Source of the DNA: Candidatus Falkowiibacteriota bacterium
GTDB taxonomy: Bacteria > Patescibacteriota > Patescibacteriia > Patescibacteriales > UBA12465
Reading direction: 5' to 3'
Length of the DNA: 51,425 nt
NCBI GenBank assembly: GCA_003554785.1
Contig: PWHG01000067.1
Coordinates: 1-51,425, forward strand
The notes under the pieces are model-generated. The model did no database searches. It was not told where the DNA came from and saw only the letters and a program-made list of their open reading frames with translations. Below, piece after piece: positions 40,574-49,205 of this stretch. Each line of letters begins with the position of its first letter. Position 1 is the first letter of the stretch. Made by a program: the position numbers and the translations under genes.

Positions 40574-42172
40574 TTAAGAGGCGATTTGCCCACCAAATGT
40601 TTTTATTATATTATCAGCTGAACTTTTTTGTTCACTACTTTCTTCAACTTCCTCCTCCTCTTTTCTTTCCTCTTTTTTGTCATCTTCTAAAATTTCCATA
40701 TCTTCATTTAATATAGGATTAATTTTAACTGTTGAAGCAAAAACTTCACTTAATGTTTTTTCAATAATTGGCTTGACACTATTATTTTGTGCCCGGTCTT
40801 GATGAAATCGATATTTAAATTCTAAACTTAGTTCTCCATTATTTAAATTACCTGGTTTACAATTCTGTAGTATAAATGATAAGGAATGGTTATATTTTTT
40901 AATTTTTACCAAAAACTCTGGCCATAATTCTTTAACTTTTTGACAATCAATATTAGCTACACTGGCAGAAACATTTTTTTCTTTCTTTTCTTCAGGTTCT
41001 TCATTTTTTGCTTGAGAAGAACTTTCTGAGCTTTTATTTGGTGTTTGATCAATTGAGTCTTCATTTTTTTGCCAGTAATTTTTACTTAAACACCAATCAA
41101 TAATTACTAACTCCAGTGGCAGTTGTGGTAAAAGATAATTTTTTTCTTGGTTGGCTTTTAGGACTTTACTTAAAATATTTAAAGCTATATCCGGACTACT
41201 TTCTTTTTGTAATTGATTAATTTTTAGTTCAATTTCTTCACCAAAATCAAGTCCTAGTTTTTCCGCCAATCCAACTTGAGCGAAATTAAGTAGCAGTTTT
41301 CTTAAAATTAATATTACCTCATCAATAAAGCTCTTTAAATCAACTCCTTCCTCACTTAAATGATTAATTATCTCTAAAGCTTTACCAGTTTCTTTGCTGT
41401 TTAAAACTATTAGAAAGTCTATGGCTTCATTGAAGCGACTGCGAGGCAAGACTAACTCAGCGGTTTCAACATCAATTTTTTTCTCATCTAAGCTTATAAT
41501 TTGACCTAAAAGACTTTCTGCATCTCTTAGATGTCCAGCACTTTCTTTAGCAATTGATTGAAGTACTTTTTTATCAACTTCAACCTTTTCTTGATCACAG
41601 ATCATTTCCAATTTTTTAACAATATCGGAATTATTAATCTTTTTAAAATCAAAGCGTTGACAACGAGATATAATTGTACCTGGAACTTTATGAATTTCAG
41701 TAGTGCAAAGTATGAAAATTACATATTGTGGCGGTTCTTCAATAATTTTAAGCAAAGCATTAAAAGCAGAAATTGACAGCATGTGAACTTCATCGATTAT
41801 AAATACTTTAAACTTAGCTTGACTGGGATTAACTCGAGCAAAAGAAATTATATTTTCTCGCACATTATCAACACCAGTGTTGGAAGCAGCATCAATTTCT
41901 ACAACTTCCAAATTCTTTCCTTCCTTAATACTAATACAAGCCTCACATTTACCACAAGGCTCACACTGACCTTCTTTTCTGTTGAGACAATTTACAGCTT
42001 TAGCTAAAATTCTAGCCATTGTAGTTTTTCCCACTGCCCGAGGTCCGGAAAATAAATATGCTTGACTAATAGCTTCACTGGCTACCTCATTTTGCAAACT
42101 GACTTTAATATGATTTTGTCCTAATATATCGGAAAATTTTTCAGGCCGATAATTTCTATATAAAGTTGACAT
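40574..42172 (-). CDS. dnaX: DNA polymerase III subunits tau (and possibly gamma)
   Basis: The clamp-loader ATPase. Walker A is GPRAVGKT (residues 43-50). The zinc module includes C62, C70, C73, C76 and C79. KVFIIDEVHMLS is Walker B, and TIISRCQRFDF is the SRC motif. Domain III ends near residue 365, followed by a Ser/Glu/Lys-rich linker and a C-terminal domain (about 405-490) with an acidic tail. A run of seven As at codons 368-370 is followed in the -1 frame directly by TGA, so slippage would give a gamma-like product of about 370 residues. It has its own promoter upstream and serS follows nine bases later. Confidence 0.95.
   Translation of the reverse strand: MSTLYRNYRPEKFSDILGQNHIKVSLQNEVASEAISQAYLFSGPRAVGKTTMARILAKAVNCLNRKEGQCEPCGKCEACISIKEGKNLEVVEIDAASNTGVDNVRENIISFARVNPSQAKFKVFIIDEVHMLSISAFNALLKIIEEPPQYVIFILCTTEIHKVPGTIISRCQRFDFKKINNSDIVKKLEMICDQEKVEVDKKVLQSIAKESAGHLRDAESLLGQIISLDEKKIDVETAELVLPRSRFNEAIDFLIVLNSKETGKALEIINHLSEEGVDLKSFIDEVILILRKLLLNFAQVGLAEKLGLDFGEEIELKINQLQKESSPDIALNILSKVLKANQEKNYLLPQLPLELVIIDWCLSKNYWQKNEDSIDQTPNKSSESSSQAKNEEPEEKKEKNVSASVANIDCQKVKELWPEFLVKIKKYNHSLSFILQNCKPGNLNNGELSLEFKYRFHQDRAQNNSVKPIIEKTLSEVFASTVKINPILNEDMEILEDDKKEERKEEEEVEESSEQKSSADNIIKTFGGQIAS
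41061..41071 (-). other. candidate slippage site in dnaX (A7 followed by TGA in -1 frame)
   Basis: Codons read CAA-AAA-AAT-GAA (Q368 K369 N370 E371). In the -1 frame the A7 run is followed at once by TGA. A -1 ribosomal slip, or insertion of one A by RNA polymerase, would end the protein at the domain III/IV boundary. No internal SD or strong downstream stem-loop is seen. Confidence 0.4.
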
Positions 42173-42192
42173 AAATAAATTTTAATCTTTTA

Positions 42193-42221
42193 ATCTTATA
42201 ATAATATAAACTAAAGGTCAA
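42193..42221 (-). promoter_or_regulatory. promoter upstream of dnaX
   Basis: On the minus strand: -35 TTGACC (42216-42221), 17-base spacer, -10 TAAGAT (42193-42198), in the 53-base gap between the VirD4-like gene and dnaX. It would allow dnaX and downstream genes to be expressed apart from the upstream part. Confidence 0.5.
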
Positions 42222-42225
42222 TTAA

Positions 42226-44703
42226 TTAAACACCAGTTCTTTGACTAATTTCTGATTCAATAAGTGATTTATCTTTACCAAACTTTAGCCGACTGAGATT
42301 TTTAATCTTTTCCGCTAATTCTAAGTTTTCTCTTCCCGGTAAAGGATATTTAGTTTTCATGGAAAATGGTCTAAGAGCAGCATTATCTACTAATAGTTTA
42401 GTATAGCAAGTAAACTTATCAATATTGACTAAATCAAACTCATTAAATGTTGGAGCAAATTCTTTTACTAAATACTCTGCATCTTCTGAGCCAATTTTAA
42501 AACTAAGCATGGTGCCAACATTGCCAAAAACGGCATCTTTTATTTGCGTATCATTATTTTTACTTAACTGACCAATATATTGATGAGCAATAATTAAATT
42601 AAGAGCATATTTTCTTGCTTCTGATAATATTTGACAAATTGAGTCAGTGGTGAAATTTTGAAACTCATCAATATATAAATAAAAATCTTTTCTATCATCA
42701 CCTTTCATGTCCGCTCGCGAAAGTGAGGCCATAAGAATTTTACCAACTATAATCATACCTAACAAATAAGCATTCATTTCCCCGACCATACCTTTAGTTA
42801 ACTTAACCAAGAGTATCTTTTGATTATCCATGACATCTCTGAAATTAAAAGAACTATTTTGTTGGCCAATTATTGGTCGCATAATGTCATTGGATATAAA
42901 ACTAGTTAACTTAGAGGTTATATAAGGAACAATATTGGCTAAAGCTGCTTCTCCACCGGCTTTTTCCGCTTCTTTTTTCCAAAAATCTGCCACAGTTTTA
43001 TTTTTACATCTGGATAATTTTAATTTTCGAAATTCTTCATCGGCTAACACTTTAGGAACCTCCATTAAAGTCGAACCACTGGCTGGGTCTTCCATAATTA
43101 AAAGAAGTGCATTTCTCATATATTGTTCAAACATTGGTCCACCAGTAGATTTTAAATCATACAATTTATCAAAAATATTAATCATTTCATTGATTACAAA
43201 ACTTTTTTGCTCTGGATAACGATCATCATATTCTAGTAAATTTAAAGCCATAGGCCGCTCAGTATCTCCAGGAGCAAATAATACTACATCTTCAGCTCGA
43301 GAGGCAGGTATTCTTGAAATTATATCATCAATTAAATCACCGTGAGGGTCAATTACACACACTCCCTCCCCATTTTGAATATCTTGAATTGCCATTCCCG
43401 CTTGTAATACTGATTTACCTACACCTGATTTACCAACAATATATGTGTGACGACGTCTATCGGCTTTTTTCATCCTAATTTCTTTATTTTCTCCGCGATA
43501 AAAATTTTCCCCCAACAAAATACCCTCAGATGGTACCTCATTGGGAGCAGAGGCACTTTTAGCTGACAACCAAACAATATTAGGAGTTTCTGTAAATTTG
43601 AGTGGAAAGTGATAAATACTGACTAATTCTTCAGTATTTAATATAAATGAATTTTCTTCATCAAAGCGTCTAAATATAAAATTTTGGATATTCTTTTTTT
43701 GGTTTCTAAGTTGGGCTCGCGAGAAACTATTTCCATATGTATAGTTATTGTATTCTGTAAAAGCATTAGCTAAGTTTTCTAAATATGTTTTAGATTGTAC
43801 TTTTGTTTTAGTGCTTGCAATTAAACGAATATTAACGTCTAAACCAGCCTTCATATTTTTTTCTTCCATTGATTTAACAATTTCTTCCTCTACCGACGTT
43901 AAAGTCTTTGTTTCCATATTATTGGGATCTTGTTTTTTACTAGAAAATGCTGAAACAATTTCTGAAAAAATATTATCACTATTTAAACCTTTACTTATCG
44001 ACTTTTTTTCCTGGATTTTTCTTACCACTCTTTTAATTTTTCCATGCCATGGATAATATGCACTGCGAACTACATATTGAATAGCTAAACTTTCATCAGC
44101 TTTTAATTTAGAAATAACATTAATTATAGAATTCAAAGGATCAACATCCATATGCCGATATGTCTTAAGTGGAAAAATAAATTTCTTTTGGGTTTTTAAA
44201 ACTGCGGAAAGAATTTGCCCGTCCGGTGTAAAAACATTATAATCTTCTACCTCTTCTATACTAGCCTCAGGATAATGAGCATGAATTTGTTGTTCTATGT
44301 ATCGACTCATTGCCACTGGAACTGCAACATAAAAAGCAATTCTGCCTTTGCTGGCCACAATTTCAAAAGAAAAATGATCATTTCTACCAGTTAAAAATAC
44401 AGAAAAACCTCTTTGAGCTTTTAAACCCCCAATACTGGAAAATATAGTTTCTCCACGAGAAATTTCTTCTTTTATAGCTTCAGCTGAACTGGAATTATTA
44501 TCTTCATCACTTTTTTCCTTTGGTAGTTTGATTAAAAAAGTTTGGTGATCAAAGTAATTGCTTTTAGTGATTAATTTTCTTAAAAATTCTCGTCTAAAAA
44601 TAAAAAGAGGTAGTAGTATTAATAAAAATAAAAAAACAAAAATTAACCATGGTTCTGGCCAGGTAATTGAAATATTTATAAAATTACTAGATTCAGTTAA
44701 CAT
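42226..44703 (-). CDS. VirD4/TraG-like (type IV secretion coupling-type) ATPase
   Basis: An 825-residue membrane-bound ATPase. One N-terminal helix (about residues 15-34), a cytoplasmic domain of about 350 residues rich in mixed strands, then the motor: Walker A GKSGVGKS (about 420-427), CVIDPHGDLIDDI, Walker B LYIDEFQNFTTDS (near 677) and LNLIIAHQYIGQLS, ending in a TraG/TraD-type C-terminal region. Such ATPases pump DNA or protein through membranes. No relaxase, VirB-type channel or pilin gene is in the window, so the name describes similarity only. It is followed by dnaX and preceded by a charged protein and a ferredoxin. Confidence 0.83.
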   Translation of the reverse strand: MLTESSNFINISITWPEPWLIFVFLFLLILLPLFIFRREFLRKLITKSNYFDHQTFLIKLPKEKSDEDNNSSSAEAIKEEISRGETIFSSIGGLKAQRGFSVFLTGRNDHFSFEIVASKGRIAFYVAVPVAMSRYIEQQIHAHYPEASIEEVEDYNVFTPDGQILSAVLKTQKKFIFPLKTYRHMDVDPLNSIINVISKLKADESLAIQYVVRSAYYPWHGKIKRVVRKIQEKKSISKGLNSDNIFSEIVSAFSSKKQDPNNMETKTLTSVEEEIVKSMEEKNMKAGLDVNIRLIASTKTKVQSKTYLENLANAFTEYNNYTYGNSFSRAQLRNQKKNIQNFIFRRFDEENSFILNTEELVSIYHFPLKFTETPNIVWLSAKSASAPNEVPSEGILLGENFYRGENKEIRMKKADRRRHTYIVGKSGVGKSVLQAGMAIQDIQNGEGVCVIDPHGDLIDDIISRIPASRAEDVVLFAPGDTERPMALNLLEYDDRYPEQKSFVINEMINIFDKLYDLKSTGGPMFEQYMRNALLLIMEDPASGSTLMEVPKVLADEEFRKLKLSRCKNKTVADFWKKEAEKAGGEAALANIVPYITSKLTSFISNDIMRPIIGQQNSSFNFRDVMDNQKILLVKLTKGMVGEMNAYLLGMIIVGKILMASLSRADMKGDDRKDFYLYIDEFQNFTTDSICQILSEARKYALNLIIAHQYIGQLSKNNDTQIKDAVFGNVGTMLSFKIGSEDAEYLVKEFAPTFNEFDLVNIDKFTCYTKLLVDNAALRPFSMKTKYPLPGRENLELAEKIKNLSRLKFGKDKSLIESEISQRTGV

Positions 44704-44706
44704 AAT

Positions 44707-45174
44707 TTAGTATTTTTTAAGTTTTATAATTTTATCGGCTTTAATTTTAGCTTCCTTTTCTAAAAAATATTTATTTACTTGTGGAATCAGCGACAACCAC
44801 TTTTTTATTAAAACAACAACCTTTCCAATACTAACTTTAGTTTTAGTAAGTAATTGATTTATTTTATCTCTAGTTTCTTCACCCTTATTTTTAAATTCTT
44901 CTTGTTTTTCTGCAGATAAAGTTAAAAAAATATCATTTAAACCATGTGATAATATAGTATCAATTTGCTTGCTTCTTTCTTGATCTTCTGATTTTATCTC
45001 TTTATCACTAGTTTTACTAACTTCATCATTGATATTTTTATCATCAGCTTCATCTTTTTTTTCTTGAGTTTTTTCATGCTTTTTTTCTATCGCAGATTTT
45101 TCCCTATCTTCTTCTGGTTTTTCTGGAGCCTTTTCCGGCTGAGGTATTTTTTCTAAATTTTTTTCTGGATCCAT
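44707..45174 (-). CDS. highly charged hypothetical protein
   Basis: A 155-residue protein, unrecognised. The first half is almost entirely Glu, Lys, Asp and Pro (low-complexity, probably disordered). The second half is helical (DTILSHGLNDIFLTLSAEKQEE; VSIGKVVVLIKKWLSLIPQVN) and ends in a basic stretch. There is no signal peptide or clear membrane helix. It lies four bases after the ferredoxin stop and three bases before the VirD4-like ATPase start, so it is surely co-transcribed and may assist that ATPase. Confidence 0.6.
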   Translation of the reverse strand: MDPEKNLEKIPQPEKAPEKPEEDREKSAIEKKHEKTQEKKDEADDKNINDEVSKTSDKEIKSEDQERSKQIDTILSHGLNDIFLTLSAEKQEEFKNKGEETRDKINQLLTKTKVSIGKVVVLIKKWLSLIPQVNKYFLEKEAKIKADKIIKLKKY

Positions 45175-45178
45175 ATTT

Positions 45179-45352
45179 TTAATCTATTAATATTGCTAAG
45201 ACCGGACAAGAACTAGCGGCGTTTTCTGCACACTCGTGATCTTTTTGTGATATTACTTTTGAGATATTTTCATCATTCATTTCAAAAGTATCGCCACACA
45301 TATTGGCACATAAACCACAGCCAATGCACTTGTTTTCATCAACTTTTATCAT
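45179..45352 (-). CDS. small ferredoxin, single [4Fe-4S]
   Basis: A 57-residue ferredoxin, easily missed for its size. MIKVDENKCIGCGLCANMC gives the C-x2-C-x2-C ligand set with an extra Cys, and the distal ligand is in SSCPVLAI near the C-terminus. This arrangement fits the single-cluster ferredoxins of about 60-80 residues. The partner redox enzyme is not in the window. It is the first gene of the long minus-strand run. The start follows an A-rich leader with no SD and an extended -10 promoter about 80 bases upstream. Confidence 0.85.
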   Translation of the reverse strand: MIKVDENKCIGCGLCANMCGDTFEMNDENISKVISQKDHECAENAASSCPVLAILID

Positions 45353-45433
45353 ATTTTTTAAAACCTAGAAAACCAGCAAATTTATTGATGCTTAACTAGA
45401 TTATCCTAATTAATTTTTTTATTATTTATTTTT

Positions 45434-45442
45434 ATTATAGCA
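45434..45442 (-). promoter_or_regulatory. extended -10 promoter of the ferredoxin/VirD4-like unit
   Basis: On the minus strand TGC-TATAAT (-10 at 45434-45439). A weak TTGTTT lies 18 bases upstream. The leader to the ATG at 45352 is about 75 bases. Confidence 0.6.
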
Positions 45443-45475
45443 TAAATTAATTGATTTAAACAAATAAAAAAACAA

Positions 45476-45555
45476 TTGACATAAAATTAATCTTTTGCTA
45501 TATTTATTTTATATAAAATATTATAAAATAACACTTACAAGACTAATTTAGTCTT
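45476..45555 (+). promoter_or_regulatory. rpmA promoter and leader hairpin
   Basis: -35 TTGACA (45476-45481), 17-base spacer, extended -10 TGC-TATATT (-10 at 45499-45504). The leader has a 7-base inverted repeat, AAGACTA (45539-45545) and TAGTCTT (45549-45555), followed by a T-rich stretch before the ATG at 45574. The hairpin may influence L27 expression. Confidence 0.6.
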
Positions 45556-45573
45556 TATTTAGTTAATAATTAT

Positions 45574-45852
45574 ATGGCAAAAAAGAAAGCTGGTGGCTCC
45601 ACCGCCTTGGGTCGAGATTCCCAAAGTAAACGACTAGGCGTAAAAAAATCTGATGGACAAATTGTTAAATCAGGTAATATTATAATCAGACAAAGAGGTA
45701 ATAAATACTACCCGGGTTTAAATGTCTCTCAAGGAAAAGATGATACACTATTTGCTACTGCAAATGGTTTAGTTAAATTTAAATCTAAGAAAAAAAAGAA
45801 TTTTGACGGCAACTTAAGAAAAATAAAATTAGTTGAAGTCGCTGATAAATAA
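45574..45852 (+). CDS. rpmA: 50S ribosomal protein L27
   Basis: L27 reaches the peptidyl-transferase centre with its N-terminal tail. The 92 residues begin [22 protein letters not shown], the conserved start, without the cleaved N-terminal extension of Firmicutes. The core [25 protein letters not shown] is typical. L21 (rplU), its usual partner, is not adjacent. The gene has its own promoter and ends at a strong bidirectional terminator shared with pyrG. Confidence 0.96.
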   Translation: MAKKKAGGSTALGRDSQSKRLGVKKSDGQIVKSGNIIIRQRGNKYYPGLNVSQGKDDTLFATANGLVKFKSKKKKNFDGNLRKIKLVEVADK

Positions 45853-45863
45853 ATTTTTACTAC

Positions 45864-45898
45864 AAAAAAATACGCCAACTACAATTGGCGTATTTTTT
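45864..45898. terminator. bidirectional terminator between rpmA and pyrG
   Basis: TACGCCAA (45871-45878), loop CTACAA, TTGGCGTA (45885-45892), flanked by seven As on the left and six Ts on the right. Confidence 0.92.
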
Positions 45899-45911
45899 AT
45901 TTACAATAAAT

Positions 45912-47576
45912 TTACTTATTTTTTCTACAAACTGATACAAACTTCACAAATAAAGGGTGTGGAGTTAAAGGGCGAGAAATATATTCAGGATGAAACTGGA
46001 CACCAACAAAAAATGGATGATCTTTTATTTCTATAGCCTCTACGATTAAATCGTCTGGTGAAGTACCAGAAATTACTAAACCATTTTTTTCTAGTATTTC
46101 TCTATAATAATTATTAAATTCATAGCGATGGCGATGTCTTTCACTGATTATATTTGCCTCTTGAAATTTCTCATAAGCTTTTTTAAGTATAGTGCCCTTT
46201 TTTAATTTACAATCCCAAGCACCCAACCTAATTGTACCTCCATAACCTTTATCAGCAATTAATTTTGCTTGTTCGGGCATAATATGAATAACTGGATGTT
46301 TAGTATTAGCTTCTATTTCTTGAGAGTTTGCCTCCTTTAGATTAGCTACATGGCGAGCAAATTCAATTACTGCCATTTGCATACCATAACATAAACCAAA
46401 ATAAGGGATATTGTTTTCTCGACAATATTTTATAGCTCTAATTTTACCTTCAGAGCCACGTTTCCCCCAACCTTGAGGAACTACGACCCCATCCATTTTT
46501 TTTAATTGTTCTATTCCATTATTTTCAATATCTTCAGTGTTTATCCAATGAAGTTTAATCTTTGTATGATTATGTGCTCCTGCATGTTTTAAAGCTTCAA
46601 TGACTGAAATATAGGAATCAGACAATGAATAATGACCGGTTTTGAAATATTTCCCAACTATACCAACATTAATTGTTTCTTTGGGGCTTTTAACGGCAGA
46701 AGCCATTTTTCTCCATTGTTTGTTGTCTAAATCTTTTTTAGGTTTTTCTAAATTCAAAGCCGACATAACACCCTTATCAAAATTTTCTTTTTCAAAATTT
46801 AAAGGAATATCATAAATTGAATCAACATCAGGAGCGGCTATTACATTTTCTATAGGAATATTACAATTGACGGAAATTTTTTCTTTACGAGCATTGTCAA
46901 TAGGTCGATCACTACGAGCGACAATGAAATCAGGTTGGACACCAGCTGTGTTTAAACTTTTAACCGCATGTTGAGTAGGCTTAGTTTTCATTTCTCCAAT
47001 TTTATTGGGTACAGGTAAATATGAGACCATAACAAACAAAACATCTTTAGGATGAAATAATTTTAAAACTCTAGCTGCTTCTAAAAAAATTAAATTTTCA
47101 TATTCACCAACTGTGCCACCAATTTCAATAATCATAACCTCAGATTGAGTTTTATCTACAGCCTTTTTAATTCTATCTCGAATTTCCATGGGAATATGTG
47201 GAACTACTTGCACACATTTTCCTCGATATCCAAGTCGCCTTTCTCTTTCAATAACTGATTGATATATTCGACCAGTGGTCATGTAATTTTCTTTATAAAT
47301 ATCAGTATTTAAAAATCTTTCATAATTACCAATATCTTGGTCCGTTTCATCGCCATCAGCAGTTACAAATACTTCACCATGTTCAATTGGATTCATGGTA
47401 CCAGCATCAATATTTACATAAGGATCCATTTTAATGGCACTGACTCTATAGCCATGATTTTGTAAAATTTGACCAATTGAAGCAGCGGTAACACCTTTAC
47501 CTACTCCTGACATTACACCACCCACCACAAAGATGTATTTTACATTTTTGTCTTTCATTTTTTCATGTATTGACAT
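45912..47576 (-). CDS. pyrG: CTP synthase
   Basis: Makes CTP from UTP with ATP and glutamine. It has 554 residues in two domains: the synthetase domain with KYIFVVGGVMSGVGKGVTAASIG near the N-terminus and MKMDPYVNIDAGTMNPIEHGEV-type motif, and the class I glutamine amidotransferase domain with the nucleophile Cys near residue 394 (FGLCYGMQ) and the His/Glu pair (VQFHPE). Length and motifs are normal. A second Met six codons in is an alternative start. An extended -10 promoter (TGG-TATACT) lies about 25 bases upstream. Confidence 0.97.
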   Translation of the reverse strand: MSIHEKMKDKNVKYIFVVGGVMSGVGKGVTAASIGQILQNHGYRVSAIKMDPYVNIDAGTMNPIEHGEVFVTADGDETDQDIGNYERFLNTDIYKENYMTTGRIYQSVIERERRLGYRGKCVQVVPHIPMEIRDRIKKAVDKTQSEVMIIEIGGTVGEYENLIFLEAARVLKLFHPKDVLFVMVSYLPVPNKIGEMKTKPTQHAVKSLNTAGVQPDFIVARSDRPIDNARKEKISVNCNIPIENVIAAPDVDSIYDIPLNFEKENFDKGVMSALNLEKPKKDLDNKQWRKMASAVKSPKETINVGIVGKYFKTGHYSLSDSYISVIEALKHAGAHNHTKIKLHWINTEDIENNGIEQLKKMDGVVVPQGWGKRGSEGKIRAIKYCRENNIPYFGLCYGMQMAVIEFARHVANLKEANSQEIEANTKHPVIHIMPEQAKLIADKGYGGTIRLGAWDCKLKKGTILKKAYEKFQEANIISERHRHRYEFNNYYREILEKNGLVISGTSPDDLIVEAIEIKDHPFFVGVQFHPEYISRPLTPHPLFVKFVSVCRKNK

Positions 47577-47601
47577 ATTTTAAATTAAGTTTTATAAATT
47601 T

Positions 47602-47610
47602 AGTATACCA
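47602..47610 (-). promoter_or_regulatory. extended -10 promoter of pyrG
   Basis: On the minus strand TGG-TATACT (-10 at 47602-47607). The same bases read TAGTAT on the plus strand and could serve the divergent small gene at 47637. Confidence 0.5.
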
Positions 47611-47636
47611 GTTCTTTAACCAAAAAATTCTTTTTT

Positions 47637-47939
47637 ATGAAAACTATTCTTGTAAAAACCGAGATTAACCAAAATTATTCTCAGAAAATCTTTGTTCGCT
47701 ATCGTTTGTATGCTATCAAAGAAAATTATCTTGATCACTTAGCTTCTGAGAAAAATTTACCAGACATTATTCGCGAGTTAATTTCTTTAGATAATCCGGA
47801 GGTTTGTCTAGAACTCAATGAACTAAATGAATCAGATAAAAATCTTGTTCATTCAAATCAGATTAAAATTAAAGAATTAGATAATAAGGAAAAAAATCGT
47901 TTCTTTAATTATACAAAAAAACCAACTAAAGGTGCCTAG
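47637..47939 (+). CDS. small hypothetical protein, 100 residues
   Basis: An unrecognised soluble protein. It begins MKTILVKTEINQNYSQKIFV, with strands followed by helices (DIIRELISLDNPEVCLELNELN), has no membrane segment and carries a charged C-terminus. It is transcribed alone: divergent from pyrG, convergent with the protease gene, and ending in its own terminator that contains the stop codon. The dedicated terminator and host-like codon use suggest it is a real gene. Confidence 0.55.
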   Translation: MKTILVKTEINQNYSQKIFVRYRLYAIKENYLDHLASEKNLPDIIRELISLDNPEVCLELNELNESDKNLVHSNQIKIKELDNKEKNRFFNYTKKPTKGA

Positions 47940-47950
47940 CACCTTTTTTA
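47928..47950 (+). terminator. terminator containing the stop codon of the small gene
   Basis: AAAGGTGC (47928-47935), loop CTA, GCACCTTT (47939-47946), then Ts. The TAG stop (47937-47939) lies in the loop and first base of the right arm. Confidence 0.8.
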
Positions 47951-49195
47951 TTTATCTAAAATAATCTCTAAGGCTTTGTCCATTTGCGGATCTCTTTCTT
48001 CTTCGTAGTCTTCTAAAGTCATTTCAAGTTCAACATCTGGTTCAACTCCTTTTTCGTTAATATAATCACCTTGTGGAGTATACCAAGTAGCAACAGTCAC
48101 TTTTAAAGATGAGCCATCAAGCAGTGGTTTTAAATTTTGCACTGAGCCCTTACCAAAAGTTTGCTCACCAACAACAGTAGCTAATTTGTAATCACGCAAA
48201 GCTCCAGCTACAATCTCTGATCCGGAAGCTGAACCTTGATTTACCAAAACTACTGTTTCTATACCTTTTAACCTAGCTAAACCTTGAGCAAAATACTCCT
48301 TTCTTTTTCCATCACTCATTTCCTCAATCAATACCGGTCCTTCAACAATCCACTCACTGGCCACATCAATAGCAGTGTCTAGATAACCTCCGGGATTATT
48401 GCGTAAATCTAAAATTATACCTTCAGGATCATTATTTAAAATTTCTAAAACAGCTTCATTAAATAGCGAGATTGTATCTTCATGAAAATTTGATATCTCG
48501 ATTAAATAAATGCCATTATCTTTTTTCTCCCAAGATACACTTTCAATTACAATAGTTCCTCTGGTAACACTAACATCAAAAGGTTTGTCTTCTCCTTCGC
48601 GAATAATTGTTAATACCACCTCTGTGTCTTTGTCACCTCTAATTTTTCTAACTGCTTCATTTAAACTCATATTAACTGTCGAAACACCATCGATGGAATA
48701 AATTTTATCTCCGGAGCGAAGTCCGGCTTTATCAGCCGGCATACCAGATAATGGAGCAATTATAGTTACCATATCATCTCTAATACCAACCTCAGCTCCA
48801 ATACCTTCAAAACTACCGGAAAGGTCATCCATAAACTCTTTTACATCTTGAGGATCTAAAAAAGTAGTATAGGGATCATCTAAAGACTCGGTCATACCTT
48901 TAAGAGATCCATAGAACATATCTTTTTCATCAATTGCATTTCTATCCACGTGTTCATTTTTTATAGTATTCCAAGTTTGCCAATACAGATCAGAATTAAA
49001 CTCTTCAGCATGCTCACCGTTTGCATTAAGATGAGTAAATAAACTTCCTTCTGCTGAATTAAAATTATGCACAGCTAATAAATAACCAAAGGAAAAAGAA
49101 ACTGCTAAAACTAAAATTAAAGGAAAAATTCTACTTTTCCATGTTTTTTTGGAATTTTTTTCTTCTTTATCTTTTTTAATTAAACTATAGTTCAT
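47948..49195 (-). CDS. ctpA: carboxy-terminal processing protease (S41 family)
   Basis: A membrane-anchored serine protease trimming exported proteins. The 415 residues have an N-terminal anchor helix (about 22-42), a helical cap region, a PDZ domain (about residues 110-195; GIGAEVGIRDDMVTII, GLRSGDKIYSIDG) and the S41 protease core. The Ser/Lys dyad is S324 (GSASGSEI) and K349 (GEQTFGKGSVQ), 25 residues apart as in the family. It is the last gene of the metG-cvpA-tsaC-ctpA set, ten bases after the preceding stop. Confidence 0.95.
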   Translation of the reverse strand: MNYSLIKKDKEEKNSKKTWKSRIFPLILVLAVSFSFGYLLAVHNFNSAEGSLFTHLNANGEHAEEFNSDLYWQTWNTIKNEHVDRNAIDEKDMFYGSLKGMTESLDDPYTTFLDPQDVKEFMDDLSGSFEGIGAEVGIRDDMVTIIAPLSGMPADKAGLRSGDKIYSIDGVSTVNMSLNEAVRKIRGDKDTEVVLTIIREGEDKPFDVSVTRGTIVIESVSWEKKDNGIYLIEISNFHEDTISLFNEAVLEILNNDPEGIILDLRNNPGGYLDTAIDVASEWIVEGPVLIEEMSDGKRKEYFAQGLARLKGIETVVLVNQGSASGSEIVAGALRDYKLATVVGEQTFGKGSVQNLKPLLDGSSLKVTVATWYTPQGDYINEKGVEPDVELEMTLEDYEEERDPQMDKALEIILDK

Positions 49196-49205
49196 ATAAA
49201 TTTAT

